Assembly (NCBI GenBank): GCA_947574135.1
Contig: CANPIM010000012.1
Coordinates: 1 to 60,053 of the forward strand
DNA from: an uncultured Lachnospiraceae bacterium
GTDB taxonomy: Bacteria > Bacillota > Clostridia > Lachnospirales > Lachnospiraceae
Direction: 5' to 3'
DNA length: 60,053 nucleotides
Shown: piece after piece, positions 35,001-42,278 of the stretch
How positions within the stretch are numbered: the stretch's first letter is position 1
How the letters are laid out: the number at the start of each line of letters is the position of its first letter
Notes under the pieces: model-generated
What the model was told of the DNA's origin: nothing
Seen by the model: the letters and a program-made list of their open reading frames with translations, nothing else
Databases searched by the model: none
Translations under genes and position numbers: made by a program

Positions 35001-35829
35001 GACCGTGTATGTTTGCCGGCACAAAACGGCCAGGCCCCGGGTATTTATCCCTGTATTCCCCGGAACCAACTGTGAGTATGACAGTGCAAAGGCCTTCCGG
35101 CGGGCCGGGGCGGATGTGGACATTCGGGTCTTTAAGAATTTAAGCGCCCAGGACATCCGGGAGTCTGTGGAGGAGTTTGAACGCTCCATCAGCCAGGCCC
35201 AGATTATCATGTTCCCCGGCGGCTTTTCCGCGGGAGACGAGCCGGACGGCTCCGCCAAGTTTTTTGCCACAGCCTTCCAGAATGCCCGCATGAAGGAGGC
35301 CGTGGAGAAGCTCTTAGGGGAGCGGGACGGACTGGCCCTTGGCATCTGCAACGGCTTCCAGGCTTTGATTAAGCTTGGCCTGGTGCCAAACGGAGAAATC
35401 ACCGGACAGAACGGGGATTCCCCCACCCTGACCTTTAACACCATCAACCGCCACGTGTCCAAAATGGTTTACACCAGGGTGGTGAGCAATAAATCTCCCT
35501 GGCTTAGCCAGGCAAAGCTTGGAGCCACCTATGTGACCCCGGCTTCCCATGGGGAGGGACGGTTTGTGGCGGGCGAGGAATGGCTGAAAAAGCTTTTCGC
35601 CAACGGCCAGGTGGCCACCCAGTACGTGGATGTGGAGGGAAATCCCACCATGGACGAATACTGGAATGTAAACGGTTCCTATGCCGCCATTGAGGGAATT
35701 ACAAGCCCCGACGGCCGGGTGCTGGGCAAGATGGCCCATGTGGAGCGCCGGGATGAGGCGGTGGCCATGAATATTTACGGGGAGCAGGATCTGAGGATCT
35801 TTGAGGCTGGCGTGGAGTATTTTAGATAG
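32080..35829 (+). CDS. purL: Phosphoribosylformylglycinamidine synthase, single-chain
   Basis: This 1249-residue protein combines the PurS-like N-terminal, ATP-dependent synthase and glutaminase domains in one chain. It converts FGAR to FGAM with glutamine and ATP in purine synthesis. The SDHCRHTTF motif lies near residue 227, the NHPTEIEPFGGAATCLGG nucleotide site near 328 and GGKDSMSGTF near 785. The C-terminal class-I glutaminase has the nucleophile in LGICNGFQALI near residue 1090, with VFPGTNCEYDSA at its start. This is the clostridial single-chain type. The ATG follows ACGGAGGAAATT. No other pur genes adjoin it. Confidence 0.96.
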   Translation: MGNVKRIFVEKKEPFAVKAKELQEEIKSYLGIQGVTGVRVLMRYDVENLSDEVFARACQCVFSEPPVDVLYEEQFAVTMDSRIFSVEYLPGQFDQRADSAEQCVKFLKEDEEPVIKTATTYVISGCISEEEFSAIKSFCINPVDSRETGMEKPETLVTAFEEPEDVKIMEGFCQMEEIALKELYDSLNLAMTFRDFLHIQKYFAGEEKRDPSMTEIRVLDTYWSDHCRHTTFSTELTDVQFGQGYYRKPLEETYQQYLSDREEIFKGRKDKFVCLMDLALMAMRKLKAEGKLTDQEESEEINACSIVVPVEIDGKTEEWLVNFKNETHNHPTEIEPFGGAATCLGGAIRDPLSGRTYVYQAMRVTGAADPTQSVKHTLKGKLPQKKLVRGAASGYSSYGNQIGLATGYVKEIYHPNYVAKRMEIGAVMGAAPRKDVIRETSDPGDVIILLGGRTGRDGCGGATGSSKVHTEASIETCGAEVQKGNAPTERKIQRLFRRPEVSRLIKKCNDFGAGGVSVAIGELAPGLRVDLDLVPKKYAGLDGTELAISESQERMAVVVDPGDVEAFLGYAAEENLEAVSVARVTESPRLVLVWRGKEIVNISRAFLDTNGAHQETAVAVDVPDEKQKYFVREEVADVREKWLSMLGDLNVCSQKGLVEMFDSSIGAGSVLMPYGGKYQLTETQAMVAKLPVLEGKTDTVTMMSYGFDPYLSSWSPYHGAVYAVLESVARIVAAGGDYEKIHFTFQEYFRRMTEDPHRWSQPFAALLGAYSAQLGLGLPSIGGKDSMSGTFNEIDVSPTLVSFAVDMGSQKEIRTPELKKPGNKLVLLTVERDAYDLPVYEQVKSQYGKFYEDVKAGRIVSAYALDGKGLAAAVSKMAFGNKLGVKIEHSVDSRDLFTAGFGNLVAEVPDGQVGNLSITYTLIGEVTEGGLSYGSVEIPMEEALKAWTGTLEKVFPTVAVPGGERLEKQIYDKGTVYVCRHKTARPRVFIPVFPGTNCEYDSAKAFRRAGADVDIRVFKNLSAQDIRESVEEFERSISQAQIIMFPGGFSAGDEPDGSAKFFATAFQNARMKEAVEKLLGERDGLALGICNGFQALIKLGLVPNGEITGQNGDSPTLTFNTINRHVSKMVYTRVVSNKSPWLSQAKLGATYVTPASHGEGRFVAGEEWLKKLFANGQVATQYVDVEGNPTMDEYWNVNGSYAAIEGITSPDGRVLGKMAHVERRDEAVAMNIYGEQDLRIFEAGVEYFR

Positions 35830-35846
35830 GGAGAAATTTTGAGGAA

Positions 35847-35893
35847 CGGTCCTGAAATGAGCAGGAAATTCATTTCAGGGCCGCTTTATTTGC
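35847..35893 (+). terminator. Terminator after purL
   Basis: CGGTCCTGAAATGA (35847-35860) pairs with TCATTTCAGGGCCG (35870-35883) with one wobble, followed by CTTTATTTG. Confidence 0.7.
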
Positions 35894-35901
35894 GCTTAAA
35901 A

Positions 35902-35950
35902 AATATTAGCTAATATTATTGATAAAATCGAACGATTTTGATATTATAAT
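35902..35950 (+). promoter_or_regulatory. Promoter and twin palindromes of the toxin-antitoxin operon
   Basis: AATATTAGCTAATATT (35902-35917) is a perfect 16-base palindrome, and AAAATCG (35924-35930) with CGATTTT (35933-35939) is a second dyad. A TATAAT box at 35945-35950 follows directly. Two operators over a promoter fit cooperative autorepression by the antitoxin. Confidence 0.6.
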
Positions 35951-35974
35951 AGTACAAGGAAAGGAGCGTGGCCT

Positions 35975-36190
35975 ATGTCGATTACGGCAACAGAGCTTAA
36001 AAACAATCTGGGAAAATATTTGGTATTGTCTGCAAGGGAGGATATCTTTATTACGAAAAACGGAAAAGTAGTGGCAAAGCTGACAAATCCATACCAGGAC
36101 CGGGTGGAGACTGCAAAATCCTTGTTTGGTATATTGCCACAGGATGCGGATGTCAGGGCAGCCAGGGAAGAAAGGCTTGGTGCAGAGTAA
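35975..36190 (+). CDS. Phd/YefM-family antitoxin
   Basis: This 71-residue protein starts with the Phd/YefM pattern MSITATELKNNLGKYL, followed by EDIFITKNGKVVAKLTNP, the DNA-binding and dimerisation half. The C-terminal part (about residues 44-71, acidic and helical) would wrap around the toxin. The stop codon abuts the ATG of the PIN-domain gene, giving tight coupling. A GGAAAGGAGCG ribosome binding site precedes the start. Confidence 0.88.
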   Translation: MSITATELKNNLGKYLVLSAREDIFITKNGKVVAKLTNPYQDRVETAKSLFGILPQDADVRAAREERLGAE

Positions 36191-36607
36191 ATGAGAGTGT
36201 TGGTTGACACAAACGTGGTTCTTGACGCATTGGCTTCCAGAGAACCGTGGAGGGAAAGTGCGGAAAAGATTTTTCTTATGGCTGCAAACCGTCTGCTGGA
36301 CATGTATATTACGGCCAGCTCTGCTACAGATATTTATTATCTGGTAAGAAAATACCTGCATAGTACACAGCAGGCCAAACAGACAATGGGAAAGCTGTAT
36401 TCTTTTGCAGGGATACTTCCTGTGACCGAGACAGAATGTGTGGATGCACTTGGGTCGCCGATGGAAGATTATGAGGACGCAGTGATAGAGAGAGTGGCTG
36501 CAAGGGCCCAGATGGACTACATTGTTACCAGAAATGTAAAAGATTTTCAGCCGGGAATGACAAAGGTTCTTTTACCGGAAGATTTGGTGAACCTGATAAA
36601 TACATAA
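36191..36607 (+). CDS. PIN-domain toxin (VapC-like ribonuclease)
   Basis: This 138-residue PIN domain starts MRVLVDTNVVLDAL with the first catalytic aspartate. Later acidic residues are seen in the EDYEDAVIERVA segment near residue 95 and in YIVTRNVKDF near residue 115, the usual PIN pattern of metal-binding acids. Such toxins cleave RNA and are neutralised by the antitoxin encoded just upstream. The pair is AT-richer than purL and sits between two terminators, consistent with a mobile addiction module. The family is clear, the RNA target is not. Confidence 0.88.
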   Translation: MRVLVDTNVVLDALASREPWRESAEKIFLMAANRLLDMYITASSATDIYYLVRKYLHSTQQAKQTMGKLYSFAGILPVTETECVDALGSPMEDYEDAVIERVAARAQMDYIVTRNVKDFQPGMTKVLLPEDLVNLINT

Positions 36608-36698
36608 AAATGGAAAAAACTGGAAATTTTTCCTCCAAAGCATAAAAATACGCCAGCTTGAAATAATAATATAAAATTATTTCAAGGAGGAAGTTTCA

Positions 36699-37022
36699 AT
36701 GACCAATCTGGATTGTACTGTTTTGACCTGTGTTTACAATAAGGATCGCAGCTGCTGCAAGGACAACATCAAGGTGGAGGGTAGCAATGCCAAGCATACC
36801 CGGGATACCTTCTGCAACAGCTTTCGGGAGCGCACGGACAGCTTTCAGAATGCAGCTGACTGCGGTTGCCCCTCCAAGGCCACGGACATCCATTGCCAGG
36901 TGACGGACTGTACCTTTAACGAGCAGTGCAAATGCCATGCCAACCACATTAGCGTGGCCGGAAGCAGCGCCTGCGACTGCAAGGAGACAGAGTGTGCGTC
37001 CTTCCGCTGCAAATGTGACTAA
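36699..37022 (+). CDS. DUF1540 cysteine-rich protein with two repeats
   Basis: This 107-residue protein contains two DUF1540 units, near residues 4-42 and 65-103. Each has a Cys-x4-Cys start, then a Cys, an IxVxG(S)xA segment and a final T-x-C-x-SF. Sixteen or so cysteines suggest metal binding or a disulfide-rich fold. DUF1540 proteins are common in spore-forming clostridia and their function is unknown. The ATG follows CAAGGAGGAAGTTTCA. A terminator follows. Confidence 0.85.
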   Translation: MTNLDCTVLTCVYNKDRSCCKDNIKVEGSNAKHTRDTFCNSFRERTDSFQNAADCGCPSKATDIHCQVTDCTFNEQCKCHANHISVAGSSACDCKETECASFRCKCD

Positions 37023-37027
37023 GTCGC

Positions 37028-37068
37028 CGGAAAGCAAATTCACGCCGGAAAGTAAATCGGAAAGCAAA
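37028..37068 (+). repeat. Three short direct repeats after the DUF1540 gene
   Basis: CGGAAAGCAAAT, CGGAAAGTAAAT and CGGAAAGCAAAT occur in a row between the stop codon and the terminator. No function is apparent. Confidence 0.4.
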
Positions 37069-37114
37069 TGCCCTTTTGTATCCCTGGGAATCTGGATACA
37101 GAAGGGCATTTTTT
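37067..37114 (+). terminator. Terminator after the DUF1540 gene
   Basis: The arms 37067-37083 and 37094-37110 form a 17-base-pair stem with one mismatch, starting AATGCCC and ending GGGCATT. A T6 run follows to 37114. Confidence 0.88.
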
Positions 37115-37132
37115 AGATAGCCCCGGCCTTTC

Positions 37133-37507
37133 TCAGGAGAGCATGCCTCCAAGCGTTCCTCCGGCCAGGCAGAGAATCAGGGTGGTTACAAAGTTGGAGG
37201 AGGCATTGCTAAAGCCCTGGTTCACGGCCAGGGAGATGACAGCCAAGAGGACGAAATAGAGAAGTCCGGCGGCAGCCCCCCAGATAAATTTACGGGTACC
37301 CATCATTTTTCCCTCCAGGAATCCGGCCAGGAAGCAGGAAATAATATAGATGGCTATGATTCCCACATTGACGCCGGAGCGGGACAGGTGGAACTGGTAG
37401 AGCAGAAAGGCCAGAAGGAGCAGAAGCCCTCCCGTGAGTACATAGGCGGTCAGCAGTGCCTTTAACATGCGAAGTATGAGATTGGAAATGTTTTTTCCCT
37501 TGTCCAT
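37133..37507 (-). CDS. TIGR04086-type small membrane protein
   Basis: This protein has 124 residues from ATG 37507, which follows GGGAGGGAATC on the minus strand; the longer frame to 37600 lacks a ribosome binding site. Four hydrophobic segments (about residues 12-35, 45-62, 70-92 and 99-122) fill the protein. The pattern fits the TIGR04086 family of putative membrane proteins of Firmicutes, function unknown. It is convergent with the DUF1540 gene and divergent from the CNNM/CorC gene. Confidence 0.7.
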   Translation of the reverse strand: MDKGKNISNLILRMLKALLTAYVLTGGLLLLLAFLLYQFHLSRSGVNVGIIAIYIISCFLAGFLEGKMMGTRKFIWGAAAGLLYFVLLAVISLAVNQGFSNASSNFVTTLILCLAGGTLGGMLS

Positions 37508-37680
37508 GATTCCCTCCCGAGCATTGAATTTCAAATCTATCCCAATATATGCAGGGGACGGATTGGATATGCTTGGATCTTTTTCTTGCATTTCTTCCAC
37601 AAATACGGTATATTTTAAGATGTGTATCTATTGATTAAGTATGGATGAAACCATACTTCCAGACAAAGGAGTGAACTTTT

Positions 37681-38961
37681 TTGGATTCGAGTGACGCCAT
37701 ACAACTAGGAAGCTTAGTTGTATTATTGGCATTGTCCGCATTTTTTTCCTCTGCGGAGACTGCGCTGACCACCGTAAATAAAATCCGTATCAAGACCATG
37801 ATGGAGGACGGGGATAAAAGAGCAGAAAGGGTGTTTCGCCTGGTGGATGAGCCCTCCCGGATGCTCAGCGCGATTCTTATTGGAAACAATCTTGTAAACA
37901 TAGGCATGACAGCCCTGGGCACGGTGCTGGCCACCAATTTTTTCGGAAGCGCCGGGGCCGGGATTGCCACCGGGGTACTTACCGTTCTGGTCCTGATTTT
38001 CGGGGAGGTTACGCCGAAAAACTGTGCGGCTATCTCCGGGGAGCGCCTGGCGCTTCTGTACGCGGGGCCCATATACGCCTGGGTGAAGGTGATTACCCCC
38101 GTAAGCCGGGTGATCAATTCCATCTCCCGGGGATTGATGCGGGTTCTGGGCGTGGATCCCAATAAGAAGTCAGATACCTATACAGAGACGGAAATCCGAA
38201 GCATTGTGGACGAAAGCCATGAGGATGGCGAAATAGAAAGCGAAGAGCGCAAGATGATCAACAATGTGTTTGATCTGGGCGATCATCTGGCCAAGGACAT
38301 TATGGTTCCCCGGGTGGATATGGTATTTCTGGAGCTGAATTCCAGCTATTGGGATACCCTGGCTGTTTATAAGGACTGTATGTTTACCCGTTTGCCCGTG
38401 TATGAGGAGAATACGGACAATGTGGTGGGAATCATCAATGTAAAGGATCTGCTCATCTATGAGGATAAGGAGCACTTCCGGGTAGAGCATATTCTGCGGG
38501 ATGCCTATTTTACCCACGAGCATAAAAAGACCTCCGAGCTTATGCTGGAGATGCGGGAGAACTCCATCTCTCTGGCCATTGTGCTGGACGAATACGGCGC
38601 AACCTCCGGATTGATTACCCTGGAGGATCTGCTGGAGGAGATTGTGGGAGAGATCCGGGACGAGTATGACGAGGAGGAGGAAAACCTTATTCAGGAAATT
38701 ACGGATCGGGAGTACATTGTGGAGGGTTCCACCAAGCTTGACGATTTAAATGACTGGATCGGGCTGGATCTCCACTCAGAGGACTACGACTCCATCGGCG
38801 GCATTGTCATTGAGCTTCTGGACAGGCTGCCCCAGGCGGCGGGAGAGTCTGTGGTGACAGATTCCGGCATTCGTCTGGTAGTGGACGAGATTGACAAAAA
38901 CCGCATTGACAAGGTGCATATCTACCTTCCCGAGGAGCCGGAGGAGGAAGAGGAAGAGTAA
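37681..38961 (+). CDS. CNNM/CorC-family membrane protein (DUF21 plus CBS pair)
   Basis: This 426-residue protein starts at TTG 37681, with AAAGGAG nine bases upstream. The DUF21 membrane domain (residues 1-170; segment FFSSAETALTTVNK and GEVTPKN) is followed by a CBS pair (residues 195-325; MVPRVDMVFLE, TRLPVYEENTDNVVG, DEYGATSGLITLEDLLEEIVG) and a CorC_HlyC domain (residues 345-420). Relatives are magnesium or cobalt efflux proteins; older annotations call them hemolysins. The C-terminal tail is a run of glutamates. Confidence 0.9.
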   Translation: MDSSDAIQLGSLVVLLALSAFFSSAETALTTVNKIRIKTMMEDGDKRAERVFRLVDEPSRMLSAILIGNNLVNIGMTALGTVLATNFFGSAGAGIATGVLTVLVLIFGEVTPKNCAAISGERLALLYAGPIYAWVKVITPVSRVINSISRGLMRVLGVDPNKKSDTYTETEIRSIVDESHEDGEIESEERKMINNVFDLGDHLAKDIMVPRVDMVFLELNSSYWDTLAVYKDCMFTRLPVYEENTDNVVGIINVKDLLIYEDKEHFRVEHILRDAYFTHEHKKTSELMLEMRENSISLAIVLDEYGATSGLITLEDLLEEIVGEIRDEYDEEEENLIQEITDREYIVEGSTKLDDLNDWIGLDLHSEDYDSIGGIVIELLDRLPQAAGESVVTDSGIRLVVDEIDKNRIDKVHIYLPEEPEEEEEE

Positions 38962-38999
38962 AAACATAAAAAGGCCGGGTGAGGCTTTGCAGGAAAATC

Positions 39000-39050
39000 A
39001 AAAAATGCCCTCGGGTAGGTTGCTAAAAATACTACCAGGGGGTATTTTTT
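39000..39050 (+). terminator. Terminator after the CNNM/CorC gene
   Basis: The A-rich arm 39000-39018 (ending CCCTCGGGTAG) pairs with CTACCAGGGGGTATTTTTT (39032-39050) with wobbles, and a T6 run ends the stem. Confidence 0.75.
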
Positions 39051-39150
39051 GCCTTAAAATGGGAAATGGAACTGAGAATGAAAAATAGGGTGGATGAAAA
39101 AGGGAAAAAACGGAAACCGTGAGAAAGCATTGAAAAGATGTGGGAAAAAT

Positions 39151-39194
39151 CGTAAGATTCTTGTAAGAGTTTTCACAGAAGGTTTGTAAGATTT
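39151..39194 (+). promoter_or_regulatory. Putative response-regulator binding repeats upstream of the two-component operon
   Basis: GTAAGATTC starts at 39152, GTAAGAGTT at 39163 and GTAAGATTT at 39186. The first two are 11 bases apart and the third is about two more helical turns away. OmpR-family regulators bind such phased direct repeats. A related site precedes the ABC exporter at 43295. Confidence 0.5.
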
Positions 39195-39232
39195 CTTTTA
39201 TAGCATAGAGACAGGCAAAAGGAGGAAGCAGG

Positions 39233-39943
39233 ATGAAGGAACGGATATTGGTGGTGGATGATGACCGGGAGATTGTAAAGGCCATTGGGATTTTGCTGGA
39301 GCAGGAGGGCTATGAGGTGGAGCGGGCCTACGACGGATTGCAGGCTCTGGAAATACTGGGAGAGCAATCTGTCCAGCTCTTGCTTATAGATGTGATGATG
39401 CCAAAGCTTGACGGTCTCTCAGCTATCTTAAAAATTCGGGAGCGGCAGAATCTGCCCATTATTGTGCTCAGCGCCAAGAGCGAGGAGACGGATAAGATTC
39501 TGGGGCTTTCCATGGGGGCGGACGATTACGTGACCAAGCCCTACAATCCCAGAGAGCTGGCAGCCCGGGTCAAGAGCCAGCTTCGCCGGTATACCAGCCT
39601 GGGAGACATCCACGCCCCGGAGCGGGAGGACGAAATCCAAAACGGAAGGCTCTGCTATCGCTTAAAGGAACGGACCCTCTATGCGGACGGAGAGCCTGTA
39701 CGGCTGACGGCCACGGAGACCAAGATCGTAGAGCTTTTGATGCGAAACCGGGGGCGGGTCTTTCCGGCGGAGGAAATCTATCAGCGGGTCTGGGAGGAGG
39801 TAAGCTTTGCCCCGGAAAATACGGTGATGGTCCATATCCGACGCATTCGTGAAAAAATCGAGCTGAATCCAAAGGAACCGGAATATTTAAAGGTGGTGTG
39901 GGGAATTGGATACAAAATGGAAAAAATGCAAGCAAATCGGTAG
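39233..39943 (+). CDS. OmpR-family response regulator
   Basis: This 236-residue protein has a receiver domain with acidic pocket VVDDD, phospho-acceptor Asp53 in LLLIDVMMPKLDG and the conserved lysine in DDYVTKPYNPREL near residue 102. A winged-helix output domain follows from about residue 135 (VRLTATETKIVELLMRN, ENTVMVHIRRIREKIE). The histidine kinase gene overlaps its end. Phased repeats before the gene suggest autoregulation. Confidence 0.95.
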   Translation: MKERILVVDDDREIVKAIGILLEQEGYEVERAYDGLQALEILGEQSVQLLLIDVMMPKLDGLSAILKIRERQNLPIIVLSAKSEETDKILGLSMGADDYVTKPYNPRELAARVKSQLRRYTSLGDIHAPEREDEIQNGRLCYRLKERTLYADGEPVRLTATETKIVELLMRNRGRVFPAEEIYQRVWEEVSFAPENTVMVHIRRIREKIELNPKEPEYLKVVWGIGYKMEKMQANR

Positions 39944-42278
39944 TATGGCGGCCCTTCTCGGGGGGCTGTACCTGTTATTTATCAGCCTGGTATCCGGAGG
40001 GTGGTGGGCTCTTAGCCGGGTATTTTACGGGGATGGAGGGTCTGTGATTCGGGAAAAGCTGGAGGCAGATTACCAGAATACCCCGGAATTTCGCTGGTAT
40101 GTGGGCAATCGTCTGGAGGAGCTTTTACTGGCAGCCTCCGGGGGAGAGCTGTGGGGTAGCTATGGGGTATATTATGGCTATGATCCATACTTTGAGGAAT
40201 ACTCCTGGTATGATTATGGCACCCCCAGCACCGTCGCTACGGAAGGCTGTGACTGGGAGCCGGACGACTGGTGGGACTGGTTTTGGGGGAGGGGGACTAC
40301 CCAGGAGGCTACTCTGGAGGTGACAGACATTGCCATAGCGGAAGAATCTGACTGGTGGGAAGAGGATGACTGGGAAGAGGATGACTGGGAGGAGGATGAC
40401 TGGGAGGAGGACGGCTGGAGGCCGCCCACGAAAGAGGAAAAGGAGGAGCATATCCGCCGGTTTATGGAACAGATGGCCCGGGACAAGAATCTTCTGTACC
40501 GGGTGAGCAAAGACAGCGAAGAGCTGTATACCAATGCGGAAGGGCTGAATCTGGACTGGGAGACAAAAAATCTGCCGGAAGGCTACAACTTTCTTCTGTA
40601 CTTTGACGGGGAGAGGACCTGGCTGTACAAGGACGGCCGGGAGCTGGATATCTATGAGAATCCCTATTATGAAGAGGACGATCAGTGGTATGTGCCCGGC
40701 TATCAGAACTTTTATGTGAGTGAGGAGGCCAAGGACATTCGGGTGCTTATGGCGGTGGCCCGGCAGCCCCGGCTGTATGTGCAGGGAAATTATGGGGGAG
40801 CCGGCAGCCAGCAGTATGGAAATCAGCTGTACTGGATGGAGCGGAACCAGAAAGCCAATCGGGAGAAATTTCAGAGAGTTCTGGGACTGTTTTTTCTGGG
40901 ACTGGCCCTGGTAATGGTTGCCTGGTGCAGCCGAAGGCAAAAAAAAACGGCAGAGGAGCGCCTGGCCCGGTTGACGGGGAAATGCTGGATTGAGGGAAAG
41001 CTTATCCTGGGGCTTGGCATTCCCCTTACAATCCTGCGGTCTGAGGAATTTTGGTATGACTATTACGGACAGCAGAGGCTTCTGGCCCTGGTCATTGTGC
41101 TGCTTTTGTACCTTCTGGGAAACGATCTGCGCTATAATGGGAAGAGGCAAAAGGGATTGCTGAAAGGCCTTTTGCAGTTACTCTCCAGAAAGGAGCTAAA
41201 GCTTCCCGTGCAGAGGAGGATGGTATACCGGATTCTCAATGCACTGCTGGCCTGGCCTCTGGGATTGTTTTTTGTGGGCCTGGGCATTTGGATTGGGAAC
41301 AGGTTCTGGGACAGAATATGGCTGGGGAGCTTCTTTGCCCTGCTGGGCATCCTGCTTCTTTTGCTGGCTCTGGCGCTCACCGTGCGCTGTGTGCTCTACA
41401 GTCGTCATAACGGGGAGGATATCGGGGCCCTGGGCAGCCAGATTGCGGCTGTGCGGGCGGGAAATCTTACAGAAGGGCTTAAGCTGCCCAGGGATCGGGA
41501 TCTGAAAGAAATGGCGGAGCAGCTCAATGATATTCAGCAGGGCATGCACCGGGCCATGGAGGAGCAGATGAAGAGCGAGCGCATGAAGGTGGAGCTGGTA
41601 TCCAATGTATCCCACGATATCAAGACCCCTCTCACCTCTATTATCAGCTATGTGGAGCTCTTAAAGGAGGAAGAAGGCCTCCCCGACCATGTGCGGGATT
41701 ACATTGAAATCCTGGGGCGCAAATCCGAACGGCTGAGGAGCATGGTACAGGATGTGTTTGAGGTGAGCAAGGCCAGCTCCGGTCAGCTGCCGGTATATAT
41801 GGAACAGCTGGATCTGCAGCGGTTAATCTGTCAGACCCTTGCGGATATGAATGAACAGATTCAGGAGAGCGGCATGGTGTTCCGGACGGATCTGCCCTCC
41901 GGGGAGGTTTACATTTATGCAGATGGCCGGAGGCTGTATCGGGTATTCCAGAATCTGCTGCAGAATGCTCTCCAATATTCTCTGCCCGGCTCCCGCATTC
42001 ACGTGACCCTGAGCCAGGAAAACGGCCAGGCATTGGCCCGGGTGCAGAATATCTCCCGGGTGGAGTTGGAAGGGGGCGTGGACTTTACGGAGCGGTTTGT
42101 CCGGGGAGATGAGAGCCGCACCGACGGAGGCAGCGGTTTGGGTCTATCCATTGCCCGAAGCTTTACCGAGGCCTGCGGGGGCAGCTTTGAGATTCGGATC
42201 AATGCGGATCTGTTTACGGCGGAGGTAAGCTTCCCGGTGCTTTCTGCGGAGGCGGAGCCTAAGGGGGAGGAAGCTTAA
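39906..42278 (+). CDS. Membrane sensor histidine kinase with a Trp/Asp/Glu-rich sensor region
   Basis: This 790-residue protein starts at TTG 39906, overlapping the regulator gene by 38 bases behind AGGTGG; ATG 39945 is an alternative. A first membrane segment (residues 14-36) precedes a large outer region to about residue 320. That region contains four WEEDD units at residues 151-171 and many Trp, Tyr, Asp and Glu. Four or five membrane segments follow (about 324-340, 366-378, 397-405, 446-465, 472-497), then a HAMP-like linker. The HisKA domain has phospho-His570 in VSNVSHDIKTPLTSI, and the ATPase has N-box QNLLQNALQYS and G-box GGSGLGLSIAR. A cationic ligand is conceivable but not shown. 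Confidence 0.9.
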   Translation: MDTKWKKCKQIGSMAALLGGLYLLFISLVSGGWWALSRVFYGDGGSVIREKLEADYQNTPEFRWYVGNRLEELLLAASGGELWGSYGVYYGYDPYFEEYSWYDYGTPSTVATEGCDWEPDDWWDWFWGRGTTQEATLEVTDIAIAEESDWWEEDDWEEDDWEEDDWEEDGWRPPTKEEKEEHIRRFMEQMARDKNLLYRVSKDSEELYTNAEGLNLDWETKNLPEGYNFLLYFDGERTWLYKDGRELDIYENPYYEEDDQWYVPGYQNFYVSEEAKDIRVLMAVARQPRLYVQGNYGGAGSQQYGNQLYWMERNQKANREKFQRVLGLFFLGLALVMVAWCSRRQKKTAEERLARLTGKCWIEGKLILGLGIPLTILRSEEFWYDYYGQQRLLALVIVLLLYLLGNDLRYNGKRQKGLLKGLLQLLSRKELKLPVQRRMVYRILNALLAWPLGLFFVGLGIWIGNRFWDRIWLGSFFALLGILLLLLALALTVRCVLYSRHNGEDIGALGSQIAAVRAGNLTEGLKLPRDRDLKEMAEQLNDIQQGMHRAMEEQMKSERMKVELVSNVSHDIKTPLTSIISYVELLKEEEGLPDHVRDYIEILGRKSERLRSMVQDVFEVSKASSGQLPVYMEQLDLQRLICQTLADMNEQIQESGMVFRTDLPSGEVYIYADGRRLYRVFQNLLQNALQYSLPGSRIHVTLSQENGQALARVQNISRVELEGGVDFTERFVRGDESRTDGGSGLGLSIARSFTEACGGSFEIRINADLFTAEVSFPVLSAEAEPKGEEA
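40356..40418 (+). repeat. 15-bp tandem repeat in the kinase gene
   Basis: Four units of TGGGA(A/G)GAGGA(T/C)G(A/G)C run in frame and encode Trp-Glu-Glu-Asp-Asp repeats (last unit ends Asp-Gly), closing with Trp. Copy number may vary between strains. Confidence 0.75.

Noticed and set aside
33670-35022. 450-codon open frame on the minus strand inside purL
   Set aside because: It lies wholly antisense to well-conserved purL sequence, has no family features and reflects the GC-rich third-position bias of the region.
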